DNA of 57,308 bases from Clostridia bacterium (GTDB taxonomy: Bacteria; Bacillota; Clostridia; Oscillospirales; CAG-272), in the NCBI GenBank assembly GCA_017942005.1, contig JAGAVJ010000011.1, positions 1 to 57,308 on the forward strand, written 5' to 3'. The notes beneath the pieces are model-generated. The model did no database searches, was not told where the DNA came from, and was given only the letters and a program-made list of their open reading frames with translations. Both the position numbers and the translations under genes were made by a program. How positions within the stretch are numbered: position 1 is the first letter of the stretch; each line of letters begins with the position of its first letter. Shown here one piece after another: positions 32,803 through 41,765 of the stretch.

Positions 32803-34938
32803 TCAGTATGAAAAATAGAATGCATTGGTTTCACTGAGCGGTGCAGCGCTGTCTTCTGCCTGCGCTACGGTAATACGATCTCCTTCAAACAAGTCGGCTT
32901 TCGTAACAAGCAATGTATTTGCATCAATAAAGGTCGTTGACATTTGCTTTCCATTGATTGTAACACGCGAAAACGGTGTGAAATTCTGTCCTGTAACATA
33001 TAGGGAGGTATCGATTTTTTTAATATCTGTGATACGAATGTCATCAATTCCCATATGGAGTATCTTTGGCAGGTAAGGGTAAATACCGCCCCATACCTTC
33101 TGCTCTCCATAGAGCATATCATATTCCAGCATTTTCAATGAGGATAAGTAATTCTTGTTGTTTGCACAGCTTTGATGCAGACGTGTAATGATACCTTCGT
33201 GGATATCGAGCCGCTGCAGAACTTCGGCAGAAAGTTGATATGCATGTAGATCTTTATGAACTGGTTCCAGTGAAAAGTTGCTCCACAGGATGTATTCCGT
33301 ATCAAAGGGGGTGGAACCGTCTGCAAGATCATCGCTTGTATAGTTGAAGCATGGCAGATGATCCCCGTATAAAACCAATACCGTCGGTTCGTCAAATTGA
33401 GATAATGCTGATGTCAGTTCCCCAATAAATGCATCCGTTTCATATAATTGATTGACGTAATAACGATACTGTGCTGTTAAATTTTCTTCTGGAATGCCGT
33501 AAACATCAATTTTTTGTGCGATTTTTGTTTCAGATGCATCCGTGTCATATGCGTCTGTCGGCTGATCTTCCGGATTGTCATCAGGGTATCTGCCATGCGG
33601 CTGCACGGATACAGCAAACACAAAATCAGGATGATCGGTAGAATTCAGACATTTGAAGATATAGTCAGTTAAAATCGCATCCTTTGCCCATCCAAGCGGA
33701 TTCAATGTGACATTTTGCATGTATTCCAACGATGTAAAGGTATCAAAGCCAAGGGATGCATAGGCTTTGTTGCGGTCATAAAATGCGCCGGTGTTGTTAT
33801 GCAGTGCATGTGCAGAATATCCAAGCGCATCTAAATTATATGCAAGAGACTCTGCCGTCTGCGTCTGCAATACCGTTTTATAAGGATATTCCCCTGCACC
33901 GAAGTCTTCAAGATTCATACCGGTCAAAATTTCAAATTCTGTGTTTGCAGTCCCTGCGCCAATGGAAGGAACGGACAGAAAACCGGAAGAATACTGCTTT
34001 TTCAGGGAAGAAAAATTGGGAACCGGATTTTCCGAAAAGGTAATGCCGGATAAACGGTTGACATCAAAAAATGATTCTAACTGTACGAAAATGACATTTG
34101 GTTTCTTTGTACTTGGCTGTATCGAATCTTTTTGGGTGTCCTTGATGGAATCTGGAGCGACTTCACTTGGCTGTGCTGTATCAATGGAGGAAAGGATCGC
34201 ATCAATTTCCGTATCGGAATAGCCATCAGGACGGTCAATGCCGCGGTCAATGACCGATAAGGAAAAGCAGTATGCAAATCCATAGTCCTGATATGCGCTT
34301 GGCAAATCCGCAAATTTTGTTTCCAGAGCATGGAAATAAATGGAGCCAAAGAGGATTCCTGCAAATACCCCGCCGCATAAAAGAAAGGAAAACACACCGC
34401 GAAACCGGGAAAAGACAGGCGCGGACAAGCGCTTTGTAATGCGGAACAGACGGATGAGCAATAACAGCACGACAATGAACGCAACAATAATCAATAGCAG
34501 TTCAAAAATACTTAAATAAATAAAAATAATGTTGAAGCAGGAAACCGCAAGTCCAAAGTCAATGGCAGCAAGCGGCGTATTTCGCATGCCGAGAATGACA
34601 CAGTTTGCGACACCGAGCACCAACCAGCATATCGATATCAGCGTTAGTGCAAATGTGCGCCGTGCAAATAGAAATGACAAAGACAGCGTCATAAAGATAA
34701 TCAGCGCGTTTAAAAAGAACAGGTACGGATGCGCAAATAAATAAGAAATTCCTTTGAGGGGAGATCGCCGCCCAAGCATTTCTAAAAGCAAATTTAAGAA
34801 TAGCGAAAGCAGGGCACAGGTAGAAAAGGGATGGGATTCCGCAAAAAATGAAAATTTTTGGTAGCCATTTTCAAATGCCTTGTGAATGGAATAGAAACCG
34901 TGATAAACGGAATGAAAAAATGAATTCGTTTGTTTCAT
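32803..34938 (-). CDS. LTA-synthase-family membrane sulfatase
   Basis: 711 aa from the ATG at 34938. A longer in-frame reading runs through the three-hairpin element and is rejected. Five hydrophobic segments in residues ~30-210 are followed by an extracellular sulfatase-type domain. Motifs: FVQLESFFDVNRL (metal-binding Glu), GAGTANTEFEILTGMN with the catalytic Thr, VQPHGRYP and VLYGDHLPC. The family transfers glycerol phosphate from phosphatidylglycerol to polymers at the outer membrane face, as in lipoteichoic acid synthesis; a different phosphoglycerol transfer is possible. A C-terminal ~70-residue IPT/TIG-like tail (IKKIDTSLYVTGQNFTPFSR) is unusual for classic LtaS and may bind glycan. 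A possible SD GAAGG lies 48 bases before the ATG with GTGCA/TGCAC pairing between, resembling the SD-hairpin leaders. Confidence 0.87.
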   Translation of the reverse strand: MKQTNSFFHSVYHGFYSIHKAFENGYQKFSFFAESHPFSTCALLSLFLNLLLEMLGRRSPLKGISYLFAHPYLFFLNALIIFMTLSLSFLFARRTFALTLISICWLVLGVANCVILGMRNTPLAAIDFGLAVSCFNIIFIYLSIFELLLIIVAFIVVLLLLIRLFRITKRLSAPVFSRFRGVFSFLLCGGVFAGILFGSIYFHALETKFADLPSAYQDYGFAYCFSLSVIDRGIDRPDGYSDTEIDAILSSIDTAQPSEVAPDSIKDTQKDSIQPSTKKPNVIFVQLESFFDVNRLSGITFSENPVPNFSSLKKQYSSGFLSVPSIGAGTANTEFEILTGMNLEDFGAGEYPYKTVLQTQTAESLAYNLDALGYSAHALHNNTGAFYDRNKAYASLGFDTFTSLEYMQNVTLNPLGWAKDAILTDYIFKCLNSTDHPDFVFAVSVQPHGRYPDDNPEDQPTDAYDTDASETKIAQKIDVYGIPEENLTAQYRYYVNQLYETDAFIGELTSALSQFDEPTVLVLYGDHLPCFNYTSDDLADGSTPFDTEYILWSNFSLEPVHKDLHAYQLSAEVLQRLDIHEGIITRLHQSCANNKNYLSSLKMLEYDMLYGEQKVWGGIYPYLPKILHMGIDDIRITDIKKIDTSLYVTGQNFTPFSRVTINGKQMSTTFIDANTLLVTKADLFEGDRITVAQAEDSAAPLSETNAFYFSY

Positions 34939-34983
34939 ATATATGATTATGTGTGCAAAAAATTGTTTGGAGAATGGAATGCA

Positions 34984-35121
34984 CCTTCTATAGAACTGTT
35001 CAATAAGGGGCAACGCCCCGTCATTCAACGTTCCTGTGGTGGATTGTACCACCACAGGAAAAAGTAAGTGGCTCCCGCCGCCTATAGAGGCGGGGGACAT
35101 CTTACTTTTAGTTATAGAAGG
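34984..35121 (-). repeat. three-hairpin dispersed element, copy C, with terminal inverted repeats
   Basis: On the minus strand: AAGTAAG/CTTACTT closing stem (35107-35062), middle hairpin TTCCTGTGGTGG with CCACCACAGGAA (35060-35031), right hairpin ending GTTGAAT...ATTGAAC (35029-34998). This copy is bounded by CCTTCTATAGAACT (34984-34997) and AGTTATAGAAGG (35110-35121), an imperfect 12-14 bp inverted repeat, which suggests a discrete insertion. It lies in the 5' leader of the LTA-synthase-like gene in the same sense as copies A and B relative to their genes. Confidence 0.7.
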
Positions 35122-35345
35122 CGTAGGTTCCATATAACTGAGCCTAAAAAATTGCTGCATAACACAACACCATAATCATATCATGATTATAAGTCAGTGA
35201 AATGTATAAAATGTGAATTCAATGTTTCTTTTTCTTTTAAAAACATAGGAAATACGCAACAAATCCGGTATTTTTATCGGAGAAAATCCGACAATTTCCA
35301 TGAATACGGACCGATAAAGCATCTCCATCTCATCCATATGAGTAA

Positions 35346-35425
35346 AACAGCCTTTGCGTTACTGTGCGATGTGATAAAACCGCATCGCATCTTGAACCCA
35401 AAGGCTGTCTTTGCTTTTATTATAC
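35346..35425 (-). terminator. long terminator hairpin after the GyrI-like gene
   Basis: AAACAGCCTTTG (about 35346-35357) pairs with CAAAGGCTGTCTTT (about 35398-35412), enclosing a second TGCGATG/CGCATCGCA pairing. On the minus strand it lies just after the gene ending at 35447 and is followed by a T-rich stretch. The stretch between this and the element at 35121 shows no gene. Confidence 0.6.
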
Positions 35426-35446
35426 ATTTACATGCTGTGGAAGAAG

Positions 35447-35989
35447 TTATTTCTTTTCTACCTGCACATATGCATATGCAAGTCCCTGCGCATGATTATA
35501 CATCTCAATTTCCTGTGCGCCATTTGTTCCGATTTGATAACCAAGGGAATCCAGTGCATCTTTGATGATGCCGAACAGCTCCCAAAGGTCACAATGATCT
35601 CTGTGAAACGCCTTTTGTGCGACTTCTTTTGTTCCGGCAAGTCGGATGTACAGAGACTTTGGCATCTGGTAGATATCGTGTGCAGGATCCTGCTCTTCCG
35701 ATAATACCTGCTGTGAAAAAACCATGCCGCGCGGTACAGCACCCGCTCTCCAGTAATCAATGCTGATGCAGTTATCCCATTCAGGATTGGCTCTGTGCAG
35801 CTTTGAAATATGGCATAGGCTCTGATATTTTTGCAGCAATGCGGGAATATCCGGTTCATCGGTCAAATTGTAGGCATACGCGATAGAGCCGCACCAGATG
35901 GTTTCAGGAACGCAGAGCAGCTCCATGGTGATGTCGTTGAAGGTCAATTCTTTGACCAGGGTTTCTCCGTATATTGCAGTTGTAAACAT
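35447..35989 (-). CDS. stand-alone GyrI-like small-molecule-binding protein
   Basis: 180 aa. The pattern MELLCVPETIWCG at the start, WRAGAVPRGM in the middle and AYAYVQVEKK at the end fits the AraC-effector-binding/GyrI-like fold, which binds hydrophobic cationic or other small molecules. No DNA-binding domain is present. It is the last gene of a five-gene minus-strand operon whose first gene encodes an AraC regulator with the same kind of domain; it may be a sponge, hydrolase or co-sensor for the same ligand (inference). Confidence 0.75.
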   Translation of the reverse strand: MFTTAIYGETLVKELTFNDITMELLCVPETIWCGSIAYAYNLTDEPDIPALLQKYQSLCHISKLHRANPEWDNCISIDYWRAGAVPRGMVFSQQVLSEEQDPAHDIYQMPKSLYIRLAGTKEVAQKAFHRDHCDLWELFGIIKDALDSLGYQIGTNGAQEIEMYNHAQGLAYAYVQVEKK

Positions 35990-36027
35990 TTGCGGTTATA
36001 CCTCTATCGTTTGGCATATCGTAGATT

Positions 36028-37116
36028 TTAATATACGCAAAACGATTCCTTTCTTTTAATTAATTCTGTTTTTTTCAATTTTTCCAGTGTCCGCTTGACT
36101 GCGGAAAGGACATCACGGTCGTTTTGCTGAATCCGCCAGAGAATCAACTGAATGGCTTCTGCATATCCAATAATGATGCCGATATGCGGATGAATCCAGT
36201 CGATTGCGTCGTTCCAGCCGATCAAAGACCAGGCAAGATCGTGTGTATATCCATATGCCGGATTGATGATACTCTGTATCTCGTCGTATGCCGGTTTTTT
36301 CAAAGCGTCCGAGCTGCGGTACCGGAATACTTCTGCAAAGTTATGACAATTGAAGGTATGCCACATGGTGTCGGCGGTACGTTTCATCCGGAAGCTGCGT
36401 TCTTCGGGGGGAATTCCTTCCATTCCGCCATACCAACCCATTTTCTGCTGATATTCGTCCCATAAACCGGCGGATTCATTGTATTCCATAATTTTCTGAA
36501 TGCGCATCAATCCGTCATATTCTGTATACCGGCGTGGTACGGTGTCTCCGATGATATACAATTCTCGGAGTTCTTTATATGTAATGCCTTGTCTGGACAG
36601 ATTCTGCGCGCCGTTGTAATCCGGTTCCATCAGCGTGTCGCCGTCGATTCCGATGATGACGCGGAATCTTCCGTGACTGCCGGAAGCTCTTGCAATGACA
36701 GGACGGTTCTTTTCAATGGAACGCTGTATTTCGTCGGCAAAAGCGGCAGCATCGGTTACGGTGCGGTAGTCATATCCGATGAATCCGAAGAGAAAATCAA
36801 TGGTTTCCGTATTTCCGCAGCCGTCATTTTCGTTTAGCCAGGTTTGCATTTCGGTCGGCGTTCCGTCAAAATGGCAGCGCAGAGAGGAACGGCCGCTCAT
36901 GGTATCAAGATAGAAATAGGTTTGTTCCTGTATGTTATGAAGTGTATTTTTACAGTTTCCGCATCCGCTGCATACACCTGTCATTTTTTTCTGACACTCA
37001 TAATCGTCGGATGCCTCTGTTTTTCCTTCCAAATAGAGAAGAACAGAGGAGAGAACACTGATGAAATCAAGATCGGAAAATCCTGTGAAAGGGATAGAGA
37101 ATGGTAAAGACAGCAT
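36028..37116 (-). CDS. papain-like (BtrH_N/C39-like) paralogue 1
   Basis: 362 aa, SD AAAGGA 8 bases from the ATG. Shared with the next two genes: a turn of the type SIEKNRPVIARASG followed by HGRFRVIIGIDGD, and a helical C-terminal part (MGWYGGMEGIPPEER). This is the layout of BtrH N-terminal/C39-like proteins, which act as acyl- or peptidyl-transferring or cleaving enzymes. At the position of the cysteine in the paralogues (ACMAKLMECLG) this protein reads FISVLSSVLLYLEG without cysteine, while the later histidine (SHGRF) is kept. It also has its own cysteine cluster CQKKMTGVCSGCGNC at ~42-56, a possible metal site. It may be a non-catalytic partner. Confidence 0.6.
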   Translation of the reverse strand: MLSLPFSIPFTGFSDLDFISVLSSVLLYLEGKTEASDDYECQKKMTGVCSGCGNCKNTLHNIQEQTYFYLDTMSGRSSLRCHFDGTPTEMQTWLNENDGCGNTETIDFLFGFIGYDYRTVTDAAAFADEIQRSIEKNRPVIARASGSHGRFRVIIGIDGDTLMEPDYNGAQNLSRQGITYKELRELYIIGDTVPRRYTEYDGLMRIQKIMEYNESAGLWDEYQQKMGWYGGMEGIPPEERSFRMKRTADTMWHTFNCHNFAEVFRYRSSDALKKPAYDEIQSIINPAYGYTHDLAWSLIGWNDAIDWIHPHIGIIIGYAEAIQLILWRIQQNDRDVLSAVKRTLEKLKKTELIKRKESFCVY

Positions 37117-37182
37117 TATATGATCCTTTCATTTGTAAATTATAAATTTTGTCGTATGGTATTTGCGATTTTTCCGATAATA

Positions 37183-38154
37183 TTATCGAATCAAGTGAAT
37201 GATCTTTTCATTTGATTTTTTCAGCTTTAAAATGGTATTGGCAATGTTCTCCGCTTTTTTATGATCGTGCAGTGTATCAATCGTACAGTTGAATCCGCCG
37301 CCGAGTGCTTCCAGTTCGTTCCATACGGCGGTGTTTTCGTCAAGCAATGAAAGCAATTCCGGAATGAAGGTCATATCCGGGTTTTGTTCCTGCGCTTGAT
37401 GCAAAAAGTTTGTTCCGTGCCGTGCATTGGTGGCAAGATTGCAGATATAAATATGCCAATGCTTCCAGGCGTCAAAGGTTTCAGCAGTATAGGAATCATA
37501 TCTGCCGTTTACGGTATCTTCCGCCCATTTTTGGTATGCTTCTGCACCGAAATAGACGCCGTCTTTGGTCGGTTTGGCTGTCATCAGTGCGGGAATCTGC
37601 ATCACTGCCTGACGGTAGACATCGGCAAGACTGGAAATGATGGGAAGTTGATTGATAAAGATCAAATCACATTTCAGTTCATGGAAGAGAATGTCTTCTC
37701 CGTATTGTACATCGTCTCCGCAGGAAATATGGCATTTCATGGTTGTGTCGTCATAGGAGATAATCAAATCATAATTTCTATTTTCTAAAGTTCCGGCAGA
37801 TAAGACCGGAATACCGCGGTCAATGTAGTGCTTTAATAATTCAAAATACGGTTTTGGTGTTTTTGTCCATACAGAATGTGTTATTAACTGATATTCCAGA
37901 CCGATCATACCGCAGACTCTGGCAAGAAACGACGCGGAATCGGTACAGACCGACACACAGTCATTAAAATGTTCGTTATTGCCGTAACACATGACGAAAT
38001 CATCACCGGCTAAGCCGGCAAAAAAGTCATATGTGAAAAGTGTGGTATCTCCGCCAAGGCATTCCATCAGCTTTGCCATACAGGCGCCGAATGGATAATT
38101 TTGTCCCCAGTCCCAGTGAATAAATTGACCAAGCTCTAATTTTTTTGTACACAT
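37183..38154 (-). CDS. papain-like (BtrH_N/C39-like) paralogue 2
   Basis: 323 aa, SD GAAAGGAA ahead. The N-terminal WGQNYPFGACMAKLMECLGG contains the candidate nucleophile cysteine, followed by FFAGLAGDDFVMCYG. The central YIDRGIPVLSAGTLENRNYDLIISYDD matches the PV turn in the paralogues, but the expected histidine is replaced (NRNYD). The C-terminal half is helical. Compared with its neighbours it keeps the cysteine but not the histidine. Function unknown; family resemblance only. Confidence 0.6.
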   Translation of the reverse strand: MCTKKLELGQFIHWDWGQNYPFGACMAKLMECLGGDTTLFTYDFFAGLAGDDFVMCYGNNEHFNDCVSVCTDSASFLARVCGMIGLEYQLITHSVWTKTPKPYFELLKHYIDRGIPVLSAGTLENRNYDLIISYDDTTMKCHISCGDDVQYGEDILFHELKCDLIFINQLPIISSLADVYRQAVMQIPALMTAKPTKDGVYFGAEAYQKWAEDTVNGRYDSYTAETFDAWKHWHIYICNLATNARHGTNFLHQAQEQNPDMTFIPELLSLLDENTAVWNELEALGGGFNCTIDTLHDHKKAENIANTILKLKKSNEKIIHLIR

Positions 38155-38184
38155 TTTTTGTTCCTTTCGTATATTAAATGATTT

Positions 38185-39270
38185 TTAGTTCTGTTTTCCT
38201 AAATAACATTTGATTTCTTCTTCCGCCATATGATCCAGGTGTACCATTTCTTTTAAAATGTCTGCTGTCCTACACCGATTCTCATAAATAGCAAATGTTT
38301 CTGCATTCGGGGTGATCGCATTTGCTTTCCAACATAAATCATGAATCTGCATAAATAGATCCGCCGCTTTTGAAGCTCCGGCATCCCGCAGAAAATCGGA
38401 ACCCCATGCACGCAGTTCTGCATAATTGAACAGAACAGCATCATGATAGGAAAACAGGGAAGGATCGACATGCTCCGCAGATACCGCGGAAATCCAGTGA
38501 TCGAATGCGGCATATCCGGCAAGATAACCGGAAGCTTCCGTTTTCTGCATGATGGTGAGACCGTGCGCAAGTGCGTCTGAATAGGAAAGAGAGCGCCCTA
38601 CTTTGTCATGCAGGATAACAATACTGGTCCATTCCTCATCCCAGTCAGAAATACGGAACATACCGTTGTCTGCCGTTTCCACGTTTTTCTCTGACTGAAA
38701 ATGGCTCCAGCCAACAAGATGCTGTCCAAGATTTTCGTATCCTGCAATCAATGCGCATTCCGTATGACCGAACAAACCGAAGGTGATGACAGGCATACCG
38801 TTATCAATGGACTGAATGATTTTGCGGTATACCGTGTTTTTGTCATAGGTACCGGACGAAAACAGCTCGTAGGTATATCCGGCAAATGCGCAAATGCGGC
38901 GTACCACTTCGGAAAGCGGTGAAATCAACGTCAGATCTAAGGATGTAAAGTCATGCTTGTTGCTCCAAAGGAGACCGAACGCCATGCCGGATGCACCGAG
39001 GAATGCATGGTTTGCCAGCCGTTTGGTATAACTGCGGTTGTGTGCGTAAATGGTGATTTCACCGTAATCCTCTCCCAGTGTTTCCATAACGGAAGCCATG
39101 CAGGCAGGGAGGGGGAAGCTCTCCGGGGAACGGTCGTCGTCGGTGCTGCTGATAAATCCGACACGTTTGACAGACAATACGCGGGATTGTGCTTTTGCAG
39201 CACCTGCCAAATCGAGAACGATTGGTTGTTTCGGATGATAATTTTCAGGTATTTTCTTTGGGTTGTCCAT
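38185..39270 (-). CDS. papain-like (BtrH_N/C39-like) paralogue 3
   Basis: 361 aa, AGGAGG 9 bases before the ATG. FPLPACMASVMETLGEDYGE holds the candidate cysteine; GASGMAFGLLW follows. SIDNGMPVITFGLFGHTECALIAGYE holds the candidate histidine; AGYENLGQHLVGW resembles the last active-site strand. This is the only one of the three with both residues, so it is the best candidate for an active cysteine enzyme. C-terminal region helical. It follows the AraC regulator gene by 82 bp and precedes paralogue 2 by 30 bp. Confidence 0.62.
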   Translation of the reverse strand: MDNPKKIPENYHPKQPIVLDLAGAAKAQSRVLSVKRVGFISSTDDDRSPESFPLPACMASVMETLGEDYGEITIYAHNRSYTKRLANHAFLGASGMAFGLLWSNKHDFTSLDLTLISPLSEVVRRICAFAGYTYELFSSGTYDKNTVYRKIIQSIDNGMPVITFGLFGHTECALIAGYENLGQHLVGWSHFQSEKNVETADNGMFRISDWDEEWTSIVILHDKVGRSLSYSDALAHGLTIMQKTEASGYLAGYAAFDHWISAVSAEHVDPSLFSYHDAVLFNYAELRAWGSDFLRDAGASKAADLFMQIHDLCWKANAITPNAETFAIYENRCRTADILKEMVHLDHMAEEEIKCYLGKQN

Positions 39271-39352
39271 AATGCAAGCCTCCTGTTTCGAGATGACGTC
39301 AGTATATCATATTGGCAGCAAATTGTATTATCATTTTATAACAAATCCTGTT

Positions 39353-40564
39353 TTATTTTAAAGGCAAATAGACGTCTGTCACGGAAGAATGCATCCGATA
39401 CAGAAAATAACTCGGTGTTTGCGGCGTAAATCCGTTTTCAAGCGCAAAATCGGTCATAATTTCTTCTACCTTTTCAGGATCACATCCGCCTGTCAATTCC
39501 ATATGCAGACAGGTTTTTTCCTTTATTTCCACAAAATGTAAGGGGCCAGCGGCACCTGAGATACCGTCTTCACATAATACGCCGCAGGCACTGCAGCCGG
39601 AAGCTTGCTCATATATCACAAAGCACTCTGCTTTTTGCAGCAAATACGGATATTGATCTTTGAGGCTGTTGATCAGCTGTCTGCTTGCTTTGGTTTGTGC
39701 ATCCGCACCGGACGCTGTGCAGATCAGCATACGTAAATGCAAAGCGGTAATACGGATTTTGTAAAATTCATCCGACCGCACCACAGGCAAATACAGCTTC
39801 AGACGGAACGGCTTCTGATTTTTATGCAAATATTCTTCAAAATACTGTGTTTCATAAGAAGCACTGTATTTTCCGGCGTATCGAAAACAGCTGTGCGGTA
39901 ACCAACGAGAATAAAGCCAATCCCATGTGTCATTGATGTTTTTTTCACTGTTGGGTGTGGAGGTCACTACCATCACCGATGAAAAAGAAGGTTTATTCCC
40001 ACCGAATGTAAATCCGGTATCATGGACGTTTTCTTCTGTGACATACAGAGTGTATCGAAAACTGCTGCCAGTTTGACCACCGTCACGTCCAAACAGTCTT
40101 CCGCGATATTCTGGATTGACACGAAAAAATTGATGAATCGCGGCAGATTCCAATCCGCGCAGACGTGGTGCGTCATAATGCAGTGCTGTGACAGCGGGGA
40201 TTGTCTGTTTGGATACCGTTAGAGAACAAACACGTCTGCCGGAATAGGGCGGGAAATAATAAATGCTGCTTTCCTGTCGGTATTCTGTGGCTGTCATTCC
40301 GAGCTGTGCCTTAATTTCCCGGCACATGGATTGCTGAGAAGAATAGCCGCAGTCATACGCAATTTCTGCATCGCTCCATTCTGAGGAACGGATTCTCGCC
40401 AATGCAATGGATAATCTGCGCCGCTTCAGATATTCTGCCGGTGTGTACCCAACCTGGCAGAGAAACTGCCTGTATATTTGCATTCCAGTAGGCGGAACAT
40501 AGGTGTCATCACCGGAGCGCACGGCGTTTTCGATGTCCGTGATGTGTTTTTCAATTGTGTCCAT
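39353..40564 (-). CDS. AraC-type regulator with two GyrI-like ligand domains
   Basis: 403 aa. Two helix-turn-helix motifs are at the N-terminus (residues ~25-105: MQIYRQFLCQVGYTPAEYL and SDAEIAYDCGYSSQQSMC). They are followed by a GyrI-like domain ending RLKLYLPVV and a second one ending DVYLPLK. N-terminal HTH with C-terminal GyrI domains is the Rob/SoxS-like plan for binding toxic small molecules. The ribosome binding site is weak (GAG 6 bases away), and a 17-codon upstream frame starting near 40610 overlaps its start, which may control translation. It heads the operon with the three papain-like genes and the lone GyrI protein, and likely senses their substrate or product. Confidence 0.85.
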   Translation of the reverse strand: MDTIEKHITDIENAVRSGDDTYVPPTGMQIYRQFLCQVGYTPAEYLKRRRLSIALARIRSSEWSDAEIAYDCGYSSQQSMCREIKAQLGMTATEYRQESSIYYFPPYSGRRVCSLTVSKQTIPAVTALHYDAPRLRGLESAAIHQFFRVNPEYRGRLFGRDGGQTGSSFRYTLYVTEENVHDTGFTFGGNKPSFSSVMVVTSTPNSEKNINDTWDWLYSRWLPHSCFRYAGKYSASYETQYFEEYLHKNQKPFRLKLYLPVVRSDEFYKIRITALHLRMLICTASGADAQTKASRQLINSLKDQYPYLLQKAECFVIYEQASGCSACGVLCEDGISGAAGPLHFVEIKEKTCLHMELTGGCDPEKVEEIMTDFALENGFTPQTPSYFLYRMHSSVTDVYLPLK

Positions 40565-40942
40565 AAATGCTCAGCTGCAAACTGTCACATCTTTCATAGA
40601 TCATGTTCTGTCGGAGTGCTGCAAGTTTATCTGATATGCTCCGGTACAGCGCATATATTGGGTGAAAGTGGACGTATGATAGTCTCCTTTTGTATGATAT
40701 GGAAATAAACACGGTCTACCTGCCTGCATGCAAATCTGCATCCAGTAATTTCATTTGTAAAATGCGATTTTGCAATTGCAGGTTATGATAAAAGAGAAAT
40801 TACGTTCGTATAAACAGTATAACATAAGAAAATCTATTTGTCAATGTATTTTTATATTTTTAAGTCGAAAAACATTTAAAATGGATGAACATGAGGTTGA
40901 TACAAAATGCAGAATAAATTTGTTGTAAACATACAATCATTC
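40565..40942. other. intergenic region upstream of the AraC/papain-like operon
   Basis: On the minus strand it contains AAAAGGAG at about 40683-40676, with no start codon at the usual distance. An inverted pair ACCTGC/GCAGGT lies about 70 bases apart (40719 and 40781), and a short AAAAT/ATTTT hairpin. A structured 5' leader is possible, but no gene is supported. Confidence 0.4.
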
Positions 40943-40971
40943 TTGACAATAGAAACCGTTTATGGTATAAT
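40943..40971 (+). promoter_or_regulatory. consensus promoter of the flavin-binding protein gene
   Basis: TTGACA (40943-40948), 17-bp spacer, TATAAT (40966-40971) with extended TGG. It matches the vegetative consensus exactly and shares TATGGTATAAT with the array at 12676-12974. Confidence 0.9.
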
Positions 40972-41023
40972 AGCTGCAGCACAAAAAACGATGAAACAAA
41001 TGAAAAATGAAGGAGATTGATGT

Positions 41024-41440
41024 ATGGTTCAGTTTAACAAAGACGCAGAAGCAGTCATGGTCGAACGTTTCGGTCATGATACAGTCATTGCACTTGCAAC
41101 TGTGGAAAACGGAATTCCCTATGTGCGCTCGGTCAATTCCTATTATGAAAATGGTTCGTTTTATGTGATAACCCATGCGCTTTCCAATAAAATGCGGCAT
41201 ATAAAACAGAACCCGACCGTTGCAATTTCCGGTGAATGGTTTACCGCACATGGAACCGGCGTGAATATGGGGTATATCGGAAATCATGAGAACCGGGAAT
41301 TTGCAGAAAAACTGAAAAAGGTCTTTGCAGAATGGATTGATAACGGTCATACGGATTTTCAAGATGAAAATACGATCATATTACGCATTGAATTGACAGA
41401 CGGATTGCTGTTATCCCACGGTACGGATTATCCGTTTTAA
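41024..41440 (+). CDS. pyridoxamine 5'-phosphate oxidase-like flavin-binding protein
   Basis: 138 aa, SD AAGGAG 8 bases ahead. The split-barrel pattern VALATVENGIPYVRSVNSYYENGSF, then ALSNKMRHIKQNPTVAISGEWF, is typical of the small FMN-binding family in Firmicutes. Members reduce or sense small molecules; the substrate is unknown. Monocistronic with a perfect vegetative promoter, so probably well expressed. Confidence 0.88.
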   Translation: MVQFNKDAEAVMVERFGHDTVIALATVENGIPYVRSVNSYYENGSFYVITHALSNKMRHIKQNPTVAISGEWFTAHGTGVNMGYIGNHENREFAEKLKKVFAEWIDNGHTDFQDENTIILRIELTDGLLLSHGTDYPF

Positions 41441-41470
41441 CCGAACCTTAAAATTTAACAGAAAAGTTTT

Positions 41471-41563
41471 ACATTTGTTTTGTTTTTTCCTTGTTTACAA
41501 AACAAATATACCAATTCTGGTTTTGGCAGATTTTAAAGTAAAAAATCTGTCAAAATTTTTTTT
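41471..41563 (+). terminator. tandem weak terminator hairpins
   Basis: TTTGTTTTGT (about 41472-41481) with ACAAAACAAA, then CAGATTTT (41527-41534) with AAAATCTG (41542-41549) followed six bases later by eight T. AT-rich stems; the second is the better terminator. Confidence 0.45.
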
Positions 41564-41680
41564 GAAAAACGTTAACCAAATCATTTTCTTTTCACTATAT
41601 AGGTAGAAGGGAGGTAATCCATAAGTCTGAAAAATAAGATTTTCAAGAGAACCCATTTTAATGGTTTCTCGTACCGTGTT

Positions 41681-41753
41681 TTGTGACTCAACCGCCTGCG
41701 GGCGCGTCACAACTCCACAATGAAAGGAGATAACTTTCACTTTCGTGAAAGTT
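41681..41753 (+). promoter_or_regulatory. structured leader with hairpin between SD and start codon (copy 6)
   Basis: H2: TTGTGAC (41681-41687) with GTCACAA (41706-41712), its loop holding an inner CCGC/GGCG pair. ACAACTCCAC follows. SD AAAGGAG at 41723-41729. H3: AACTTTCAC (41732-41740) with GTGAAAGTT (41745-41753). ATGGTCATAATC then leads to the ATG at 41766. Identical to copy 2 over ~55 bases. Before H2, a degenerate H1 (GTCTGAAAA...TTTTCA) and an added hairpin GAGAACC/GGTTTCTC are seen. Confidence 0.8.
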
Positions 41754-41765
41754 ATGGTCATAATC

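Noticed and set aside
34939..35160. 74-residue N-terminal extension of the LTA-synthase-like protein.
   Set aside because: It is an in-frame translation of the three-hairpin element; family members start near the ATG at 34938.
40565..40690. AAAAGGAG on the minus strand as SD of an unseen small gene.
   Set aside because: No ATG, GTG or TTG opens a usable frame at suitable distance; left as a note in the intergenic entry.
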